From the NCBI RefSeq assembly GCF_001298445.1, contig NZ_CP012036.1, forward strand, positions 2,173,263-2,237,262: a stretch of DNA of 64,000 nt, given 5' to 3'. Within the stretch, counting starts at the first letter, position 1. Each line of letters begins with the position of its first letter. Positions 1 through 9,420 of this stretch are shown in pieces. The notes below the pieces were generated by a model, which worked only from the letters and a program-made list of their open reading frames with translations, searched no databases and was not told the DNA's origin. Origin of the DNA: Nostoc piscinale CENA21 (GTDB lineage Bacteria > Cyanobacteriota > Cyanobacteriia > Cyanobacteriales > Nostocaceae). Position numbers and translations under genes: made by a program.

Positions 1-2
1 TA

Positions 3-140
3 GAAATTTTGCAAACCCAAGCCAAAGAATGGTTAGATAAATTAGATCCTTTCTCTCCCGAAGGATTATGGTTTGAGAAATTTGCTGAAGGCTACCCCTC
101 GAAATTAGCCGCAGCAGTTGAATATTTACAGACTAATTAA
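3..140 (+). CDS. C-terminal end of an unidentified protein (cut by window start)
   Basis: An open frame runs from the window edge to a TAA at 138-140 and encodes about 45 residues, ending in ...AVEYLQTN. It is hydrophilic and probably helical, with many Trp, Phe, Glu and Lys residues. I do not recognise the family from this fragment, and the start lies outside the window. Confidence 0.5.
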   Translation, partial: EILQTQAKEWLDKLDPFSPEGLWFEKFAEGYPSKLAAAVEYLQTN

Positions 141-402
141 ATATGGCATTGTTAACAATACAGACAAGGGAGACAAGGAGGACAGGGTGGATAAAGAAGG
201 GATATGTTTGTAAATCATTGAGGATTGCTATAGTCATTCATTGAGAGTTTTTGCTGACATTTCCAACAACATCAACAACATCATTCATGGATGGTAATCT
301 AAAAAATAAATTATCTAAATTTGTTTACTAAACCAAACTGCTACCTTCCTTGTCTGCCTTGTCTTCCTTGTCCCTAAATAATTAGAATATCCTAAGTTAT
401 TC
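141..402. repeat. Repeat-rich intergenic stretch with inverted ACAAGG-type repeats
   Basis: No gene is visible. Short direct repeats of the AGACAAGG type (about 162-186) are mirrored by their complement (CCTTGTCT type, about 343-373), as in Nostocales long tandemly repeated repetitive sequences. The part around 200-235 (reverse complement TATAGCAATC...TTTACAAA) recurs near 54085-54125, so it belongs to a dispersed repeat family. Confidence 0.5.
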
Positions 403-763
403 TTAATCTGAATTCCTAATTATAACTCTTGAATTCTGTTGCAAGTGTTCAACAGCCCAGTCGTGCATTGCATAAAGAATCGGTTTTAGACTTTCGCCTA
501 AAGTTGTGAGTGAATATTCTACTTTGGGAGGGATTTCAGCATAAACTTGTCGATGTACTATGCCATCTTCTTCCATTTCTCTAAGTTGCTGAGTCAACAT
601 TTTTTTGCGTGATTCCCGGTAAACTGCGTTGCAATTCACCAAAACGTTTGACACCAGTTATTAATTCTCGAATAATTAAAACTTTCCAGCGTCCACCAAT
701 TACTTTGAGGGTAGTTTCTACTTCACAAGTTAACCTGCGCTCGCTTTCTGCTTCTGCTTTCAT
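403..763 (-). pseudogene. HxlR-family transcriptional regulator, frame broken at an A7 run
   Basis: Two overlapping minus frames together make one HxlR winged-helix regulator of about 119 residues. The N-terminal part, from the ATG at 761-763, has the family helix pattern (VIGGRWKVLIIREL, then FGELQRSLPGITQK). The other frame carries MLTQQLREMEEDGIV and a C-terminal helix (YSLTTLGESLKPIL). The break is at seven T (plus strand 600-606); dropping one base joins GITQK to MLTQQL exactly as in the family. HxlR proteins are small DNA-binding regulators, often redox or metabolite responsive and often controlling an adjacent gene. No target is obvious here beyond the neighbouring tenA. Whether the frameshift is real or a sequencing error is unresolved. 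Confidence 0.8.
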
Positions 764-835
764 AGTAACTTTTTAGTCAGTATTTATATATAGTTATCCT
801 AAATGATTTAGAAACATCTTCCTCTCTTGTCTCAT

Positions 836-1483
836 TTACTTACAAAAAATCAAACCAGACTCCCATGATTCCACGCAGCTGCAAAAAAAATCACGTTCGC
901 ACAGCATAGCGTAACGGTAAGTTGAATGAACCAAAGCGTGATTTGTGGCGTAATGATCAACTAAACTTTCTAATTGCTGGGTTAGTGGTTGAAAATCTGC
1001 ACTGCTGTAAGTCCGAATCCAATCTGCATATTGATGATGGGGAATACCATTACAAGCTAACTGTTCCCCCAAAAAAGCATACAAACGCATACAAGGTGAC
1101 ATCGCCGCAGCAGTTATCCCAATATCACTACTCCAAGCTGTAGCTAACAAAAAATCTGTGTAACGGCGGGTACCTGCGCCTGGTTCTACAGAGTGTAAAT
1201 TGACTCCCCACTTGGCTGCATAGTTTTGATGTAGTTGTAACTCGCCTAAAACACCATCGACTAAATTGTGAAATATATGAAAACCTTTCCAGTCTGGTGC
1301 TTTAGCTGCGGCGATGCTATAGGCACGGGCAAAAGCTTCTAAGAAAAAAGCATCTTGTCCCACATAGTAAGCAAATTTAGACTGTTCAAGTGTACCATCA
1401 GCGATACCTTGTACAAAAGGATGGTCTAGACAGGCTTGCCCTAAATCTTGATTTGCCACCCATAATTCATGAGATAAAGTCAT
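836..1483 (-). CDS. tenA: TenA/thiaminase II family protein
   Basis: This 215-residue protein matches the TenA family in length and motifs. TenA hydrolyses aminopyrimidines and salvages thiamine precursors in the cytosol. The residues expected for catalysis fall in the right places: Asp44 in GQDAFF, Cys131 in SPCMRLY and Glu196 in CERDFF (compare Asp44, Cys135 and Glu205 in Bacillus TenA). The ATG at 1481-1483 gives the expected N-terminus (SHELW). A hairpin lies just upstream at 1511-1533, and I see no TPP riboswitch motif. The gene follows the HxlR regulator's strand with about 70 nt between them. Cyanobacteria often carry TenA without full salvage operons, so the exact substrate is uncertain. 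Confidence 0.85.
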   Translation of the reverse strand: MTLSHELWVANQDLGQACLDHPFVQGIADGTLEQSKFAYYVGQDAFFLEAFARAYSIAAAKAPDWKGFHIFHNLVDGVLGELQLHQNYAAKWGVNLHSVEPGAGTRRYTDFLLATAWSSDIGITAAAMSPCMRLYAFLGEQLACNGIPHHQYADWIRTYSSADFQPLTQQLESLVDHYATNHALVHSTYRYAMLCERDFFCSCVESWESGLIFCK

Positions 1484-1510
1484 TAGTCATTTGTTGTCCA
1501 TACAGTGAAA

Positions 1511-1533
1511 GAGGCAGAAGATACATCTGCCTC
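1511..1533. other. Perfect hairpin upstream of tenA
   Basis: GAGGCAGA (1511-1518) pairs with TCTGCCTC (1526-1533) over a 7-nt loop. On the minus strand it is followed by TTTC and sits about 28 nt before the tenA start, so it could act as a weak terminator or attenuator. The function is inferred only. Confidence 0.4.
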
Positions 1534-1707
1534 CGGTTAGACTGCTTAAGCAGTTCAGTAATATTTCCATAATTGATTGTGACACGTATGTATTGTAATT
1601 GCCAATGCTTATGCAACACTGAGTTAAATTTCATCACAGGTGAGAGGTTACAGATCATCTGTTGATGAACTAAATTACACCACCCTTACCAAAAGATTTG
1701 CTTTGTA

Positions 1708-1846
1708 AAGAAACCCAGGAGAGACATAATTAAGACTACGCCTCTCCTGGTTTCAGAGTATTGATGTCCCTCACACTAGCGGTTCGGAACTCTGGAAGAT
1801 TTGGACAAACTTTAGTCAAACCGAACTCTGTGTAGCTTGTTTTTTA
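1708..1846 (+). ncRNA. Candidate small RNA with two stem-loops and a terminal T6 run
   Basis: In a 537-nt gap without a gene, the plus strand shows a first stem (about 1711-1723 with 1742-1753, CCAGGAGAG/CTCTCCTGG). A single-stranded stretch follows containing CCCTCACAC (1768-1776). A second stem closes with GTTCGG (1782-1787) pairing CCGAAC (1821-1826), plus ACAC/GTGT outside it, and then T6 at 1840-1845. The layout recalls cyanobacterial Yfr1 (stem, unpaired CUCCUCACAC, terminator stem), but the core differs by one base and the stems are different, so I do not name it. It could also be part of a 5' leader on the other strand. Confidence 0.3.
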
Positions 1847-1961
1847 GTCACTCTACTACCAAACAGCACTGGCTATGTCTCAGGACAAGCTGTTGTGCTT
1901 TTACGCTCTGTTAATTATAGTTGCCAGTAATCTTTGATTCGCAAAGTCAAGACTTGTGGAC

Positions 1962-2005
1962 AATTAAAAATTAAAAACCATAAATTTGATTTTTAATTTT
2001 TAATT
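1962..2005. terminator. AT-rich inverted repeat behind the RRM gene
   Basis: A 16-nt arm of AATT/A-runs at 1962-1977 is exactly complementary to 1990-2005. It lies directly downstream of the minus-strand RRM gene and is likely to end its transcript. It could work in both directions. Confidence 0.45.
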
Positions 2006-2020
2006 TCTCCATTGCTAGTT

Positions 2021-2500
2021 TTAATTTGTGGTTTGCGCCGCTAACATCTGCTTCAGCTTTTCTAGTTCAGATGCCCAACGGGGATCTGGACGAATTGCAT
2101 CTGAGTCTGCTGTGGTAGTAGTTTCGCGTCCACCACCGCTACGCTTAGACTTCTTAGAACCTTTGTCACGGCGATTGCCTTCTTTGTTGCTGCTGGGAGT
2201 GGGGTTGCTGGCAGCTTTTGGCGCTTGTTCATCGCCTTCATCACCCTTGGTACGGGGCAATGCTTTTTCTAGCTTAATCGGGGTATCTTTGAACAACTGA
2301 CCATTATATTTTTCAATAATTTGATCAGCTTGTTCGTCATTGTTGACGGTTAAGAAACCAAAACCACGACATTTACCAGTTTTCCGGTCTTTAATTAATT
2401 TCGTGGTTACAGCATCGCCCTCAGCTGCAAAAACCGCTTGCAAGTCTTGGCGATCTATTTCTTCTTTTGGCAAATTGCCTATGTATAGGCGAACGGACAT
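2021..2500 (-). CDS. RRM-type RNA-binding protein with charged Ser/Gly C-terminal tail
   Basis: This 159-residue cytosolic protein has one N-terminal RNA recognition motif (residues 1-82): RNP2 is LYIGNL and RNP1 is CRGFGFLTV. The rest is a low-complexity tail rich in Lys, Ser, Gly and Arg, ending in a short amphipathic helix (ELEKLKQML). Cyanobacterial Rbp proteins bind RNA, and several are cold-induced or help place mRNAs near membranes; this one has a longer tail than the Gly-rich cold-induced Rbps. The ATG at 2498-2500 is preceded on the minus strand by GGAGGTATAGTTC, a clear ribosome binding site. The long AT-rich upstream region (2501-2760) could hold a regulated 5' leader. Confidence 0.85.
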   Translation of the reverse strand: MSVRLYIGNLPKEEIDRQDLQAVFAAEGDAVTTKLIKDRKTGKCRGFGFLTVNNDEQADQIIEKYNGQLFKDTPIKLEKALPRTKGDEGDEQAPKAASNPTPSSNKEGNRRDKGSKKSKRSGGGRETTTTADSDAIRPDPRWASELEKLKQMLAAQTTN

Positions 2501-3180
2501 GAACTATACCTCCAGAGTTTAATGAACGAAGCAAGGCAAGAGAACAATCACTTGGTTTTGGCTGTTAATTAAATAGATGCTTTTGATTAAATTTGCCATA
2601 AACCAATTTTTTTTTACTCCAAACTGTCAACTTATACAATACAGTTTTTCGTTTGGATAAAGCTTGTATATTACAAAAGCGCATACAACGCTCAGTTAAT
2701 ACCACCTTAATTCTAAAATTTGTAAATTTATTAGCCTACTGTCTGCCACAGTAAACATTGTTTTTTGATGTCCTTGCCCGCAGAATTCAACACCATTCCT
2801 TACATTATCACGGTATCTTCTACGTAGCTAGTTCAGAACACACATTTCCGATGATATTGCCAATCAATAGTAACATAAAATACATTTTTTTTCTCAAGAG
2901 CGAATATCTGAAACAAAAACCAGCCATTGGCTGGTCTAGCTGCTGCTGTGTTGGGAGGATAAAAGAGGCATTGGCGCAAGCATCTAACAACAATTACTTA
3001 GCAGGGATGCTAAGTTATGCTGGTTGTTAAATATATTGTTAATAAATGTAACATTTGTAAAGAAATATTGCAAGTTTTGTTTTTGCAGGAGTTACGCATA
3101 AAGGTTGTCTGTTGAGGATGGGTTTAAGGGTGTACGGGTGTATGGGTTTTGAACCTACTCCCAACTTATTCAAATCTGAC
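2501..3180. other. Intergenic region with hairpin and dispersed repeats
   Basis: I see no convincing gene; a 90-codon plus-strand frame at 2758-3030 has no recognisable features. A perfect hairpin (ACCAGCC/GGCTGGT) lies at 2919-2935. From about 3086 to 3150 the sequence matches a dispersed Nostocales repeat (GGAGTTACGCA...GGGTTTAAGGGTGT) that recurs near 23186 and, inverted, near 26035-26099. Confidence 0.5.
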
Positions 3181-3282
3181 TAGTACAGGTCGGCGGAAAT
3201 GAAGATACCATTTCAAGTTAGTGAAAAGCTTGTGTTCTCAGCTTTTTGACTTTTAACTTTTTACTTTTGCCTTGTTGTACTA
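3181..3282. mobile_element. MITE-like repeat, family A copy 1
   Basis: The element begins TAGTACA (3181) and ends TGTACTA (3276-3282), 102 bp in all. Two more copies occur at 31401-31505 and 49259-49391 with a shared interior (AAGATACCATTTCAAGTTA; TACTTTTGCCTTGTTG). The terminal CTA is also the stop codon (TAG) of the M48-like gene. TA-flanked ends suggest an IS630/Tc1-type transposase in trans; that is an inference. Confidence 0.7.
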
Positions 3283-5492
3283 GCCTATGAGAAAAATATA
3301 AGCACCCCAAGCTTGGGCGGCTACGGCTAAGATGGTAGACCAAATGGGATGAGGGCTGGAAATGGTGGTTCCTGTTTGAGTTTGGACGGTGTGGATATCA
3401 AGCCAAGGTGTTGCGCCGCGACGAAACCAGCCTGTGACAGTAATTTGCCTACCAATCAAATCTTGCAGCTGGACTTTCTGCCCTAAGCATAGCCAAGGAA
3501 CGTGGTGTAACTTCACTAAACCTGTGCTGGATTGTAAGATTAAGTCTTGGGCGAGAGCGTTGGCTGTACCGGGACGACCTAGTAATTTGCCAGCCAGACA
3601 AACGATAGTGCTATCAATGGGGATGGCAGATGGATTGGCTAACAAGTTCGGTAAACTTTGATCAGCTTGCCCAGTTGCAGTTTTGAGATTCGGGAAAAAA
3701 CTATTCATCCGAATAACCAAGCCAATGCTAAAACCAATCAGTAGGCAACCACTGACAAAATTCCAATCTTCATAAATCCATTTCAAGTTTAAAAATTTGA
3801 GACTAAAAGCTGTTTGCCAACTCAGCCAAATCAAACCCGCAAAGCCAAAACCTACGGGAATGCCTAAAAAGGGAGAGATTTGTAGTAAGAATGATTGGCG
3901 TGTAGTTTTAATAAACTGTTCGCTGGTGAGATGCAGTTCAGTTTCTATGTGCCAGTGACGGGCGATTTGACACAGCCATTGAATGCGCTGGCCGATGGGT
4001 GGATGGCTATTATTAATGGCTAACCAGTGACGATAGGGATTGAGATAATCCCACATCAAGGCTGATTCAAAGGGAATATGCCCAGCAATGCTACCCAAAG
4101 ATAAACTTTGTTGATAGCTGATAGGCATGAGCAGATTCAAGCTTTCGATCTGACAATTGGTGTGTTGTACTTGTTGAATGTCATGGGCAATGCCGATCGC
4201 AATTTTTAAGAAAGCTCGAATTAAGGCGTTAGGATTACCAGTGATTTCGGCTGCTAGGCGATCGCTATAATAATGACGTGAGCGCGACAACCATAAAGCT
4301 GTCCCAGTCAATAAACACCACAATCCATAAGTCAAACTGGAAAATATATTAAACGGCCACTGCCAAAAACCAGGAGGAACATTGTTTCCCCACTGAGATA
4401 TTTGCTGATATAAGCGATAAATCGGCAAAGTCACCAGCAATACCAATGACATCACTAAATAATCACCGTGGGCAATGTGTCCCAACTCAGTTGCATAAAT
4501 CACGGCAATTTCATCATCTGCCAGTTGATTTAATAGCCCTTGACTAACGACAATTCGGGCATTGCGGGGCAGATTGCCATAAGTGAAAGCAATGGGTGTA
4601 TTGATGGGGATAATTCGCAAATGGGGTAATTGCCAACGTTTTTGCTGACAGTAACGTTGCAGCACTCTGGCTGTTTCTCGACTGCGGCTGTGTAAAACAT
4701 CTTTTGATAGCGGTTGCTGACTACAAAACCGCCCTAGTAACCAATCGAGTAACCAAGGGGAAAGCCCACTGGCGATGATCAAAATGCCAATTACCACCAG
4801 CTTGGGGTCGCGGTAGAAAAGTTGCAATGGTTCCAAATACGGCAACTTGTATAAAATTACATTTACCGAGACCATTGCTAACTTGAAAAAGAAGTCTACC
4901 ACCCAAAACAAAGCCACCAGAGTTCCCAAGGCTTTTAACCGTAAGGGCAGTAATTTTGGTTTACGTAGAGGTTGCCAGACTTTGGCACGTTTTGCTTGTC
5001 GCCAGTAAATATTTAATCGCTGAGTTGGTGTATATTCAGCCGACTCTATAAATTGATGTTGTGATACTACAGGCGTTTCGATGAAAGTGTTTTGATAATT
5101 CCCTGATTGTGCTGTTTTTTCCAGCACAGGCTGTTGGGCGCGTCTGGATGACACAGCCGATGAATTGCCGGAGTTTGTCGGTTGTTTGGATGTTTGAGAA
5201 GATACTTTTTTTTGTTTTTTTTACGTTTTGTTAAATGTGTCAGAGCGCGTTCTGCCCACTCTTGAACTTGGGGATTTTGGCTGTCTCTGAGAGTTTGACA
5301 CAAAGCGATCGCCTTGCGGGCTTCACCAGTACGGGCATAAGCCATAACTAACCCAACACGAGCTTGTAAGCTAGTAGTGCTATTGCCTTTACTACTAGCC
5401 ACAGGTTCGAGTTGAGCAATCGCTGTTTGGTAATCTCCCTGCTTGAGGGCAGTTAAACCAGCCTCCAAAGATGATTCAGCGCGTGAAGGCAT
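3280..5492 (-). pseudogene. TPR plus M48-like membrane protein with degenerate zinc site, frame broken at two A8 runs
   Basis: Two minus frames join into about 736 residues. The N-terminal part, from the ATG at 5490-5492, has two TPR-like helical pairs (EAGLTALKQGDYQTAIAQL). The larger 624-residue frame has several membrane segments and an M48 (HtpX/Ste24) core. The frames meet at two T8 runs on the plus strand (5206-5213 and 5215-5222); removing one base from each fuses them through KKTKKVSSQTSKQ. The expected HExxH is TELGH here (near residue 220 of the large frame), and the third ligand region SRxxE reads SRSRHYYSD, so two zinc ligands appear replaced. The C-terminal ~120 residues look like an OB-fold-like domain (VQLQDLIGRQITVTGWF) before a last membrane helix. 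Proteolytic activity is doubtful. Confidence 0.75.
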
Positions 5493-5814
5493 AGAATTTC
5501 TGGCACTCCAATCTCTGCTAACTGACAGAATAAGGTAAAAGTAAAAATTTAAAAGGCAAAAGTAAAGAAGAACAAAGTCGCTCACCAGTCTCTAGACTGC
5601 TGCGCCTCACGTTTTAGATATAAGATTTTCTTTTTACTTTTCACTTTTAGCTTTTGACTTTTGATCCACGGTGATATAACAACGCGACCCCGCGATGCCG
5701 TGGACATCAACTATACCCGATAAATAGGATTCAGGAGTCAGAATCTAGAACTCAGTAGTCAGGAGTCAGAATGAATTTATTCTGAATTCTGTATTCTGAC
5801 TTCTGCATTCTTTT

Positions 5815-7443
5815 TCAAGATTCCACTGATGATTGACCATAAAATACCGGGGCGATCGCGCTTAATTTTAAATTGGGATGGTCTTCTAGTAACTGATGGC
5901 AATTCCATTCATTGCGGAATAGTAACACTGGCCGATCCATACTGTCTTTGACTGTGGTGGTGTTAAATAAACGTCCCACCTTGTTCAAAGCTTCCCAACC
6001 ACCTTCTACCCAACGGGCGACGCTGTAGGGTAATAAATCGAGAATTGTTTCTACGCCATACTCGTTCTGTAGGCGAAACTGCACCACTTCAAATTGCAAC
6101 TGACCCACCGCCGCCAAAATTGGTTCGCGTTTAGCTTCATCAGTTGAGTACATAATCTGTACAGCACCTTCTTCGCGCAATTCCGAAATCCCTTTTTGAA
6201 ATTGCTTAAACTTTGAGGGGTTAGGATTTCTGAGGGTGGCAAATAGTTCTGGTGAAAAATAGGGAATTCCTTCGTATTCCAATTTCTGCCCTGTGTAAAT
6301 GGTATCGCCGATCGCAAATACGCCGGGATTGTTTAAGCCGATGACATCACCTGGATATGCGACATCAATCGATTCCCGTTCTTGGGCAAAGAGTTTTTGC
6401 GGACGCGATAAACGTACGACTTTGCCTGTGCGGGCGTGATTGACTGTCATATCTTTTTCAAATCTGCCAGTGCAGACCCGGACAAATGCGATGCGATCGC
6501 GGTGTTTTGGATCCATGTTGGCTTGCAATTTGAACACAAAACCAGAAAACTCAGGATATGTGGGCGGAACTTCGCCAACGCTGCTATTGTGAACACCTGG
6601 TTTTAGGGCATAGTCGAGAAAAGACTTGAGGAATAACTCTACGCCAAAGTTGGTCATGGCGCTACCAAAGAACACTGGGGTCATTTTGCCTTGATGCACT
6701 AATTCCAAATCTAGTTCCGGGCCGACTCCCTCTAACAGTTCCAAATCATTTTTCAGTTGGTGGTACAAGTCTTCTTCTAGCAGCTGTTCAATTTTGGCAT
6801 CACCCAAATCAACAACAGTATCACGGGCTTCTTTGCTACCGTGGGCGCTGCGTTCAAATAAGTGAATTTGTTGCTGCTGACGATCAAATACACCCTTAAA
6901 GCGATCGCCCATCCCAATCGGCCAATTCACAGCATAAGTCTGCAACCCTAGTTCCTGTTCAATTTCATCTAACAGTTCTAAAGGTTCTCTACCCGGACGG
7001 TCGAGTTTATTCACGAAAGTAAAAATCGGCAAACCCCGCAATTTACATACTTCAAATAATTTACGGGTTTGCGGTTCCAAACCTTTCGCCGCATCAATTA
7101 ACATCACCGCATTATCAGCAGCAGCCAGAGTCCGGTAAGTATCTTCACTAAAATCTTGGTGTCCGGGGGTGTCTAATAAATTAATCTGACAGTTTTGGTA
7201 CTCAAACTGTAAAACCGTCGAAGTAATCGAAATACCGCGTTGCTGTTCCATCGCCATCCAGTCGGAAGTAGCTTTGCGCTGCGCCCGCCGCGCTTTCACC
7301 GCACCAGCTTCATGAATTGCACCTCCGTACAACAGTAGCTTTTCTGTCAGCGTCGTTTTCCCCGCGTCAGGGTGAGAAATAATCGCAAAATTGCGACGCT
7401 GTTCTACGGCTTGATAAAGTTCTGACTGAATTTCAGTTGACAT
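5815..7443 (-). CDS. prfC: Peptide chain release factor 3
   Basis: This 542-residue translational GTPase releases RF1/RF2 from the ribosome after termination. The GTPase motifs are clear near the N-terminus: SHPDAGKT (G1), switch region RGISITSTV (G2), DTPGH (G3) and NKLD (G4). Domain II and a C-terminal domain with VGQLQFEVVQ follow, typical of RF3 rather than EF-G, and the length is typical too. The ATG at 7441-7443 gives the usual N-terminal extension before RRNFAIISHPDAG. It stands alone on its strand, with about 230 nt of noncoding sequence on the 3' side. Confidence 0.96.
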   Translation of the reverse strand: MSTEIQSELYQAVEQRRNFAIISHPDAGKTTLTEKLLLYGGAIHEAGAVKARRAQRKATSDWMAMEQQRGISITSTVLQFEYQNCQINLLDTPGHQDFSEDTYRTLAAADNAVMLIDAAKGLEPQTRKLFEVCKLRGLPIFTFVNKLDRPGREPLELLDEIEQELGLQTYAVNWPIGMGDRFKGVFDRQQQQIHLFERSAHGSKEARDTVVDLGDAKIEQLLEEDLYHQLKNDLELLEGVGPELDLELVHQGKMTPVFFGSAMTNFGVELFLKSFLDYALKPGVHNSSVGEVPPTYPEFSGFVFKLQANMDPKHRDRIAFVRVCTGRFEKDMTVNHARTGKVVRLSRPQKLFAQERESIDVAYPGDVIGLNNPGVFAIGDTIYTGQKLEYEGIPYFSPELFATLRNPNPSKFKQFQKGISELREEGAVQIMYSTDEAKREPILAAVGQLQFEVVQFRLQNEYGVETILDLLPYSVARWVEGGWEALNKVGRLFNTTTVKDSMDRPVLLFRNEWNCHQLLEDHPNLKLSAIAPVFYGQSSVES

Positions 7444-7558
7444 AATTGACCTAAATGTATTACTTACCCTTGTTAATTTACTTAACTTAATTTTTCTCTA
7501 CTTTAGTAAGTCTTTTAATCTTAAAACAACGAGGCTCGTGATAGGGTCAAAGAGTGCT

Positions 7559-7720
7559 GAGTGGGAGTAGACAAGGTAGAGAGGGGAGACAAGGTAGAGG
7601 GGGGAGACAAGGTAGAAATAGAAATATTACTCCCTTGCCCCCTTGTCCCCCCGCACCCTGTACCCCTGCCCCTTGTCTCCTGCCTCCTGCCCCCTACCCC
7701 TAACCCCTCAAAGGAAACAA
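7559..7720 (+). repeat. Purine/pyrimidine short tandem repeats
   Basis: GGGGAGACAAGGTAGA-type units repeat three to four times (about 7564-7616), then pyrimidine-rich CTTGTCTCCTGCCTCCTGCC units run to 7720. This is Nostocales-type low-complexity repeat DNA directly in front of the DUF4870 gene. It extends that open frame artificially upstream, so the gene start is placed after it. Confidence 0.6.
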
Positions 7721-7722
7721 GC

Positions 7723-8064
7723 ATGTACGACCCAGATAAACGCAAGATTTTTTCTGCTTTGTGTCACGGAGCGATTTTCTTCAGTACGCTTTTTATGTCT
7801 GTGGGGATACCGATCGCTATGCTATTCATTGCGAATGATCCGGTAGTCCTAGAAAATGCCAAAGAATCTATTAATTTTCACCTGAATGTTTGGATTTATG
7901 GAATTATTATTACAGCATTGCTCTGGTTAACTTTTGGTTTGTTATTCCCTCTAGTATTCCTTGGATATGCGCTGCATTGGGGATTAACAATTTGGGCGAT
8001 CGCCAGTGTGCTTACCAAGCCAGACCAACCCTTCCGCTATCCCTTCATTTTCCGTGTTATATAA
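7723..8064 (+). CDS. DUF4870 (Tic20-like) membrane protein
   Basis: The 113-residue product starts at ATG 7723, preceded by AAAGGAAACAAGC, a good ribosome binding site. It has three to four hydrophobic segments: residues ~10-33, ~57-75, and ~77-98. The pattern HLNVWIYG...LLWLTFG...YALHWGLTIWAIA, with a conserved NFHLN before the second helix, is that of DUF4870 proteins, which are distantly related to Tic20 membrane proteins. Function is unknown in bacteria. The open frame extends upstream through repeats, but that part is low complexity and unlikely to be translated. About 300 nt separate it from hemB. Confidence 0.8.
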   Translation: MYDPDKRKIFSALCHGAIFFSTLFMSVGIPIAMLFIANDPVVLENAKESINFHLNVWIYGIIITALLWLTFGLLFPLVFLGYALHWGLTIWAIASVLTKPDQPFRYPFIFRVI

Positions 8065-8361
8065 CACAGTCAGGTTAATTGCTAATAAAAACTTGAACAT
8101 TGTTAATAAAAACATTTGCAAAACTTTCTGCGGTTTAATGTTTTTAGCTCAGAATTAAAAATTAATATCTCTCTGCCCAAACTGTTAGCTAGATGAAGTA
8201 GCAACCAAGTTGTAGAATACAAAATTGCCCCACAGCTTCATCAAGAGTAGGGCAAAGGACAGTTAAGCACTGTTTGTAGTTTGTCTGACAGTAGTAGAGT
8301 TTTTCTCTACTTTTGTGCCGCTTTGACTTGTGTCCATTACATCGTTTCCTTGACAAAAACT

Positions 8362-9342
8362 ATGTTTCCCATACAACGTCCCCGTCGTTTGCGTAGCCAC
8401 CCCCAACTGCGTCGGATGGTACGTGAAACCATCCTTACAACTAATGATTTAATTTACCCCCTGTTTGCTGTACCAGGTAACGGAATTGCCAAGGAAGTTA
8501 AATCTATGCCCGGAGTCTACCAATTATCGGTAGACAAAATTGTGGAAGAAGCCAAAGAAGTTTACGACTTAGGCATTCCCGCCATCATTTTATTTGGCAT
8601 TCCCGAAGATAAAGACGCTGATGCTACTGGTGCTTGGCATGATTGCGGAATAGTCCAAAAAGCTGCAACTGCTGTTAAAGAATCAGTGCCAGACTTGATT
8701 GTAATTGCTGACACCTGCTTGTGTGAATACACCAGTCATGGTCACTGCGGTTACTTACAAGTGGGTGATTTAACCGGACGAGTCCTCAATGACCCCACCT
8801 TAGAATTACTCCAGAAAACCGCCGTTTCTCAAGCCAAAGCTGGTGCAGATATCATCGCGCCTTCGGGAATGATGGATGGTTTTGTCTATGCAATTCGGAC
8901 TGCATTAGATGAAGCTGGTTTCCAAGATACACCCATTTTGTCTTATGCTGCTAAGTATGCTTCGGCTTACTATGGGCCTTTCCGCGATGCGGCTGAGTCC
9001 ACACCCCAATTTGGCGACAGAAGAACTTATCAAATGGACCCTGGAAATAGTCGGGAAGCCATTAAAGAAATTGAATTAGATATTGCCGAAGGTGCGGATA
9101 TGCTCATGGTTAAGCCTGCATTGGCTTACATGGATATTATCTGGCGCGTGAAGGAAGCAAGTAACTTACCTGTTGCAGCTTACAACGTTTCCGGTGAGTA
9201 TTCCATGATTAAAGCTGCGGCTTTGAATGGCTGGATAGATGAAGAACGTGTAGTTATGGAAACTTTAACCGGCTTTAAGCGTGCTGGTGCAGACTTGATT
9301 TTAACTTACCATGCCAAAGATGCAGCTAGATGGTTGCGGTAA
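8362..9342 (+). CDS. hemB: Delta-aminolevulinic acid dehydratase (porphobilinogen synthase)
   Basis: HemB condenses two 5-aminolevulinate molecules to porphobilinogen in heme and chlorophyll synthesis. The 326-residue protein has both Schiff-base lysines (SYAAKYAS and MLMVKPALAY) and a metal-site cysteine cluster (CLCEYTSHGHC), so a zinc-type active site is likely. The frame extends 27 codons upstream, but ATG 8362 (MFPIQRPRRLR) matches the family N-terminus and is chosen. It is a single-gene unit; an inverted repeat at 9361-9420 follows. Confidence 0.97.
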   Translation: MFPIQRPRRLRSHPQLRRMVRETILTTNDLIYPLFAVPGNGIAKEVKSMPGVYQLSVDKIVEEAKEVYDLGIPAIILFGIPEDKDADATGAWHDCGIVQKAATAVKESVPDLIVIADTCLCEYTSHGHCGYLQVGDLTGRVLNDPTLELLQKTAVSQAKAGADIIAPSGMMDGFVYAIRTALDEAGFQDTPILSYAAKYASAYYGPFRDAAESTPQFGDRRTYQMDPGNSREAIKEIELDIAEGADMLMVKPALAYMDIIWRVKEASNLPVAAYNVSGEYSMIKAAALNGWIDEERVVMETLTGFKRAGADLILTYHAKDAARWLR

Positions 9343-9360
9343 GTACTTTCTTGTGGAAAT

Positions 9361-9420
9361 CTCACGCCAAAATGCAAAGGCGCAAAGTATTTCTTTGTGT
9401 TTTGGTGTTTGGGCGTGGGA
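9361..9420. repeat. Inverted repeat downstream of hemB
   Basis: CTCACGCC at 9361-9368 is mirrored by GGGCGTGGGA at 9411-9420, with further partial pairing inside (AAAGGCGCAAAG and TTTGGTGTTTG). It may serve as the hemB terminator and resembles dispersed cyanobacterial hairpin repeats. From here to 9650 I see no gene. Confidence 0.45.

Noticed and set aside
1484..1700. TPP riboswitch before tenA
   Set aside because: None of the conserved THI-box segments (such as CUGAGA with the downstream ACCUGAUC motif) is visible on the minus strand.
2758..3030. 90-codon plus-strand open frame
   Set aside because: No recognisable motif, odd composition (CCCV, SSC runs), and it overlaps repeat-like intergenic DNA with a hairpin.
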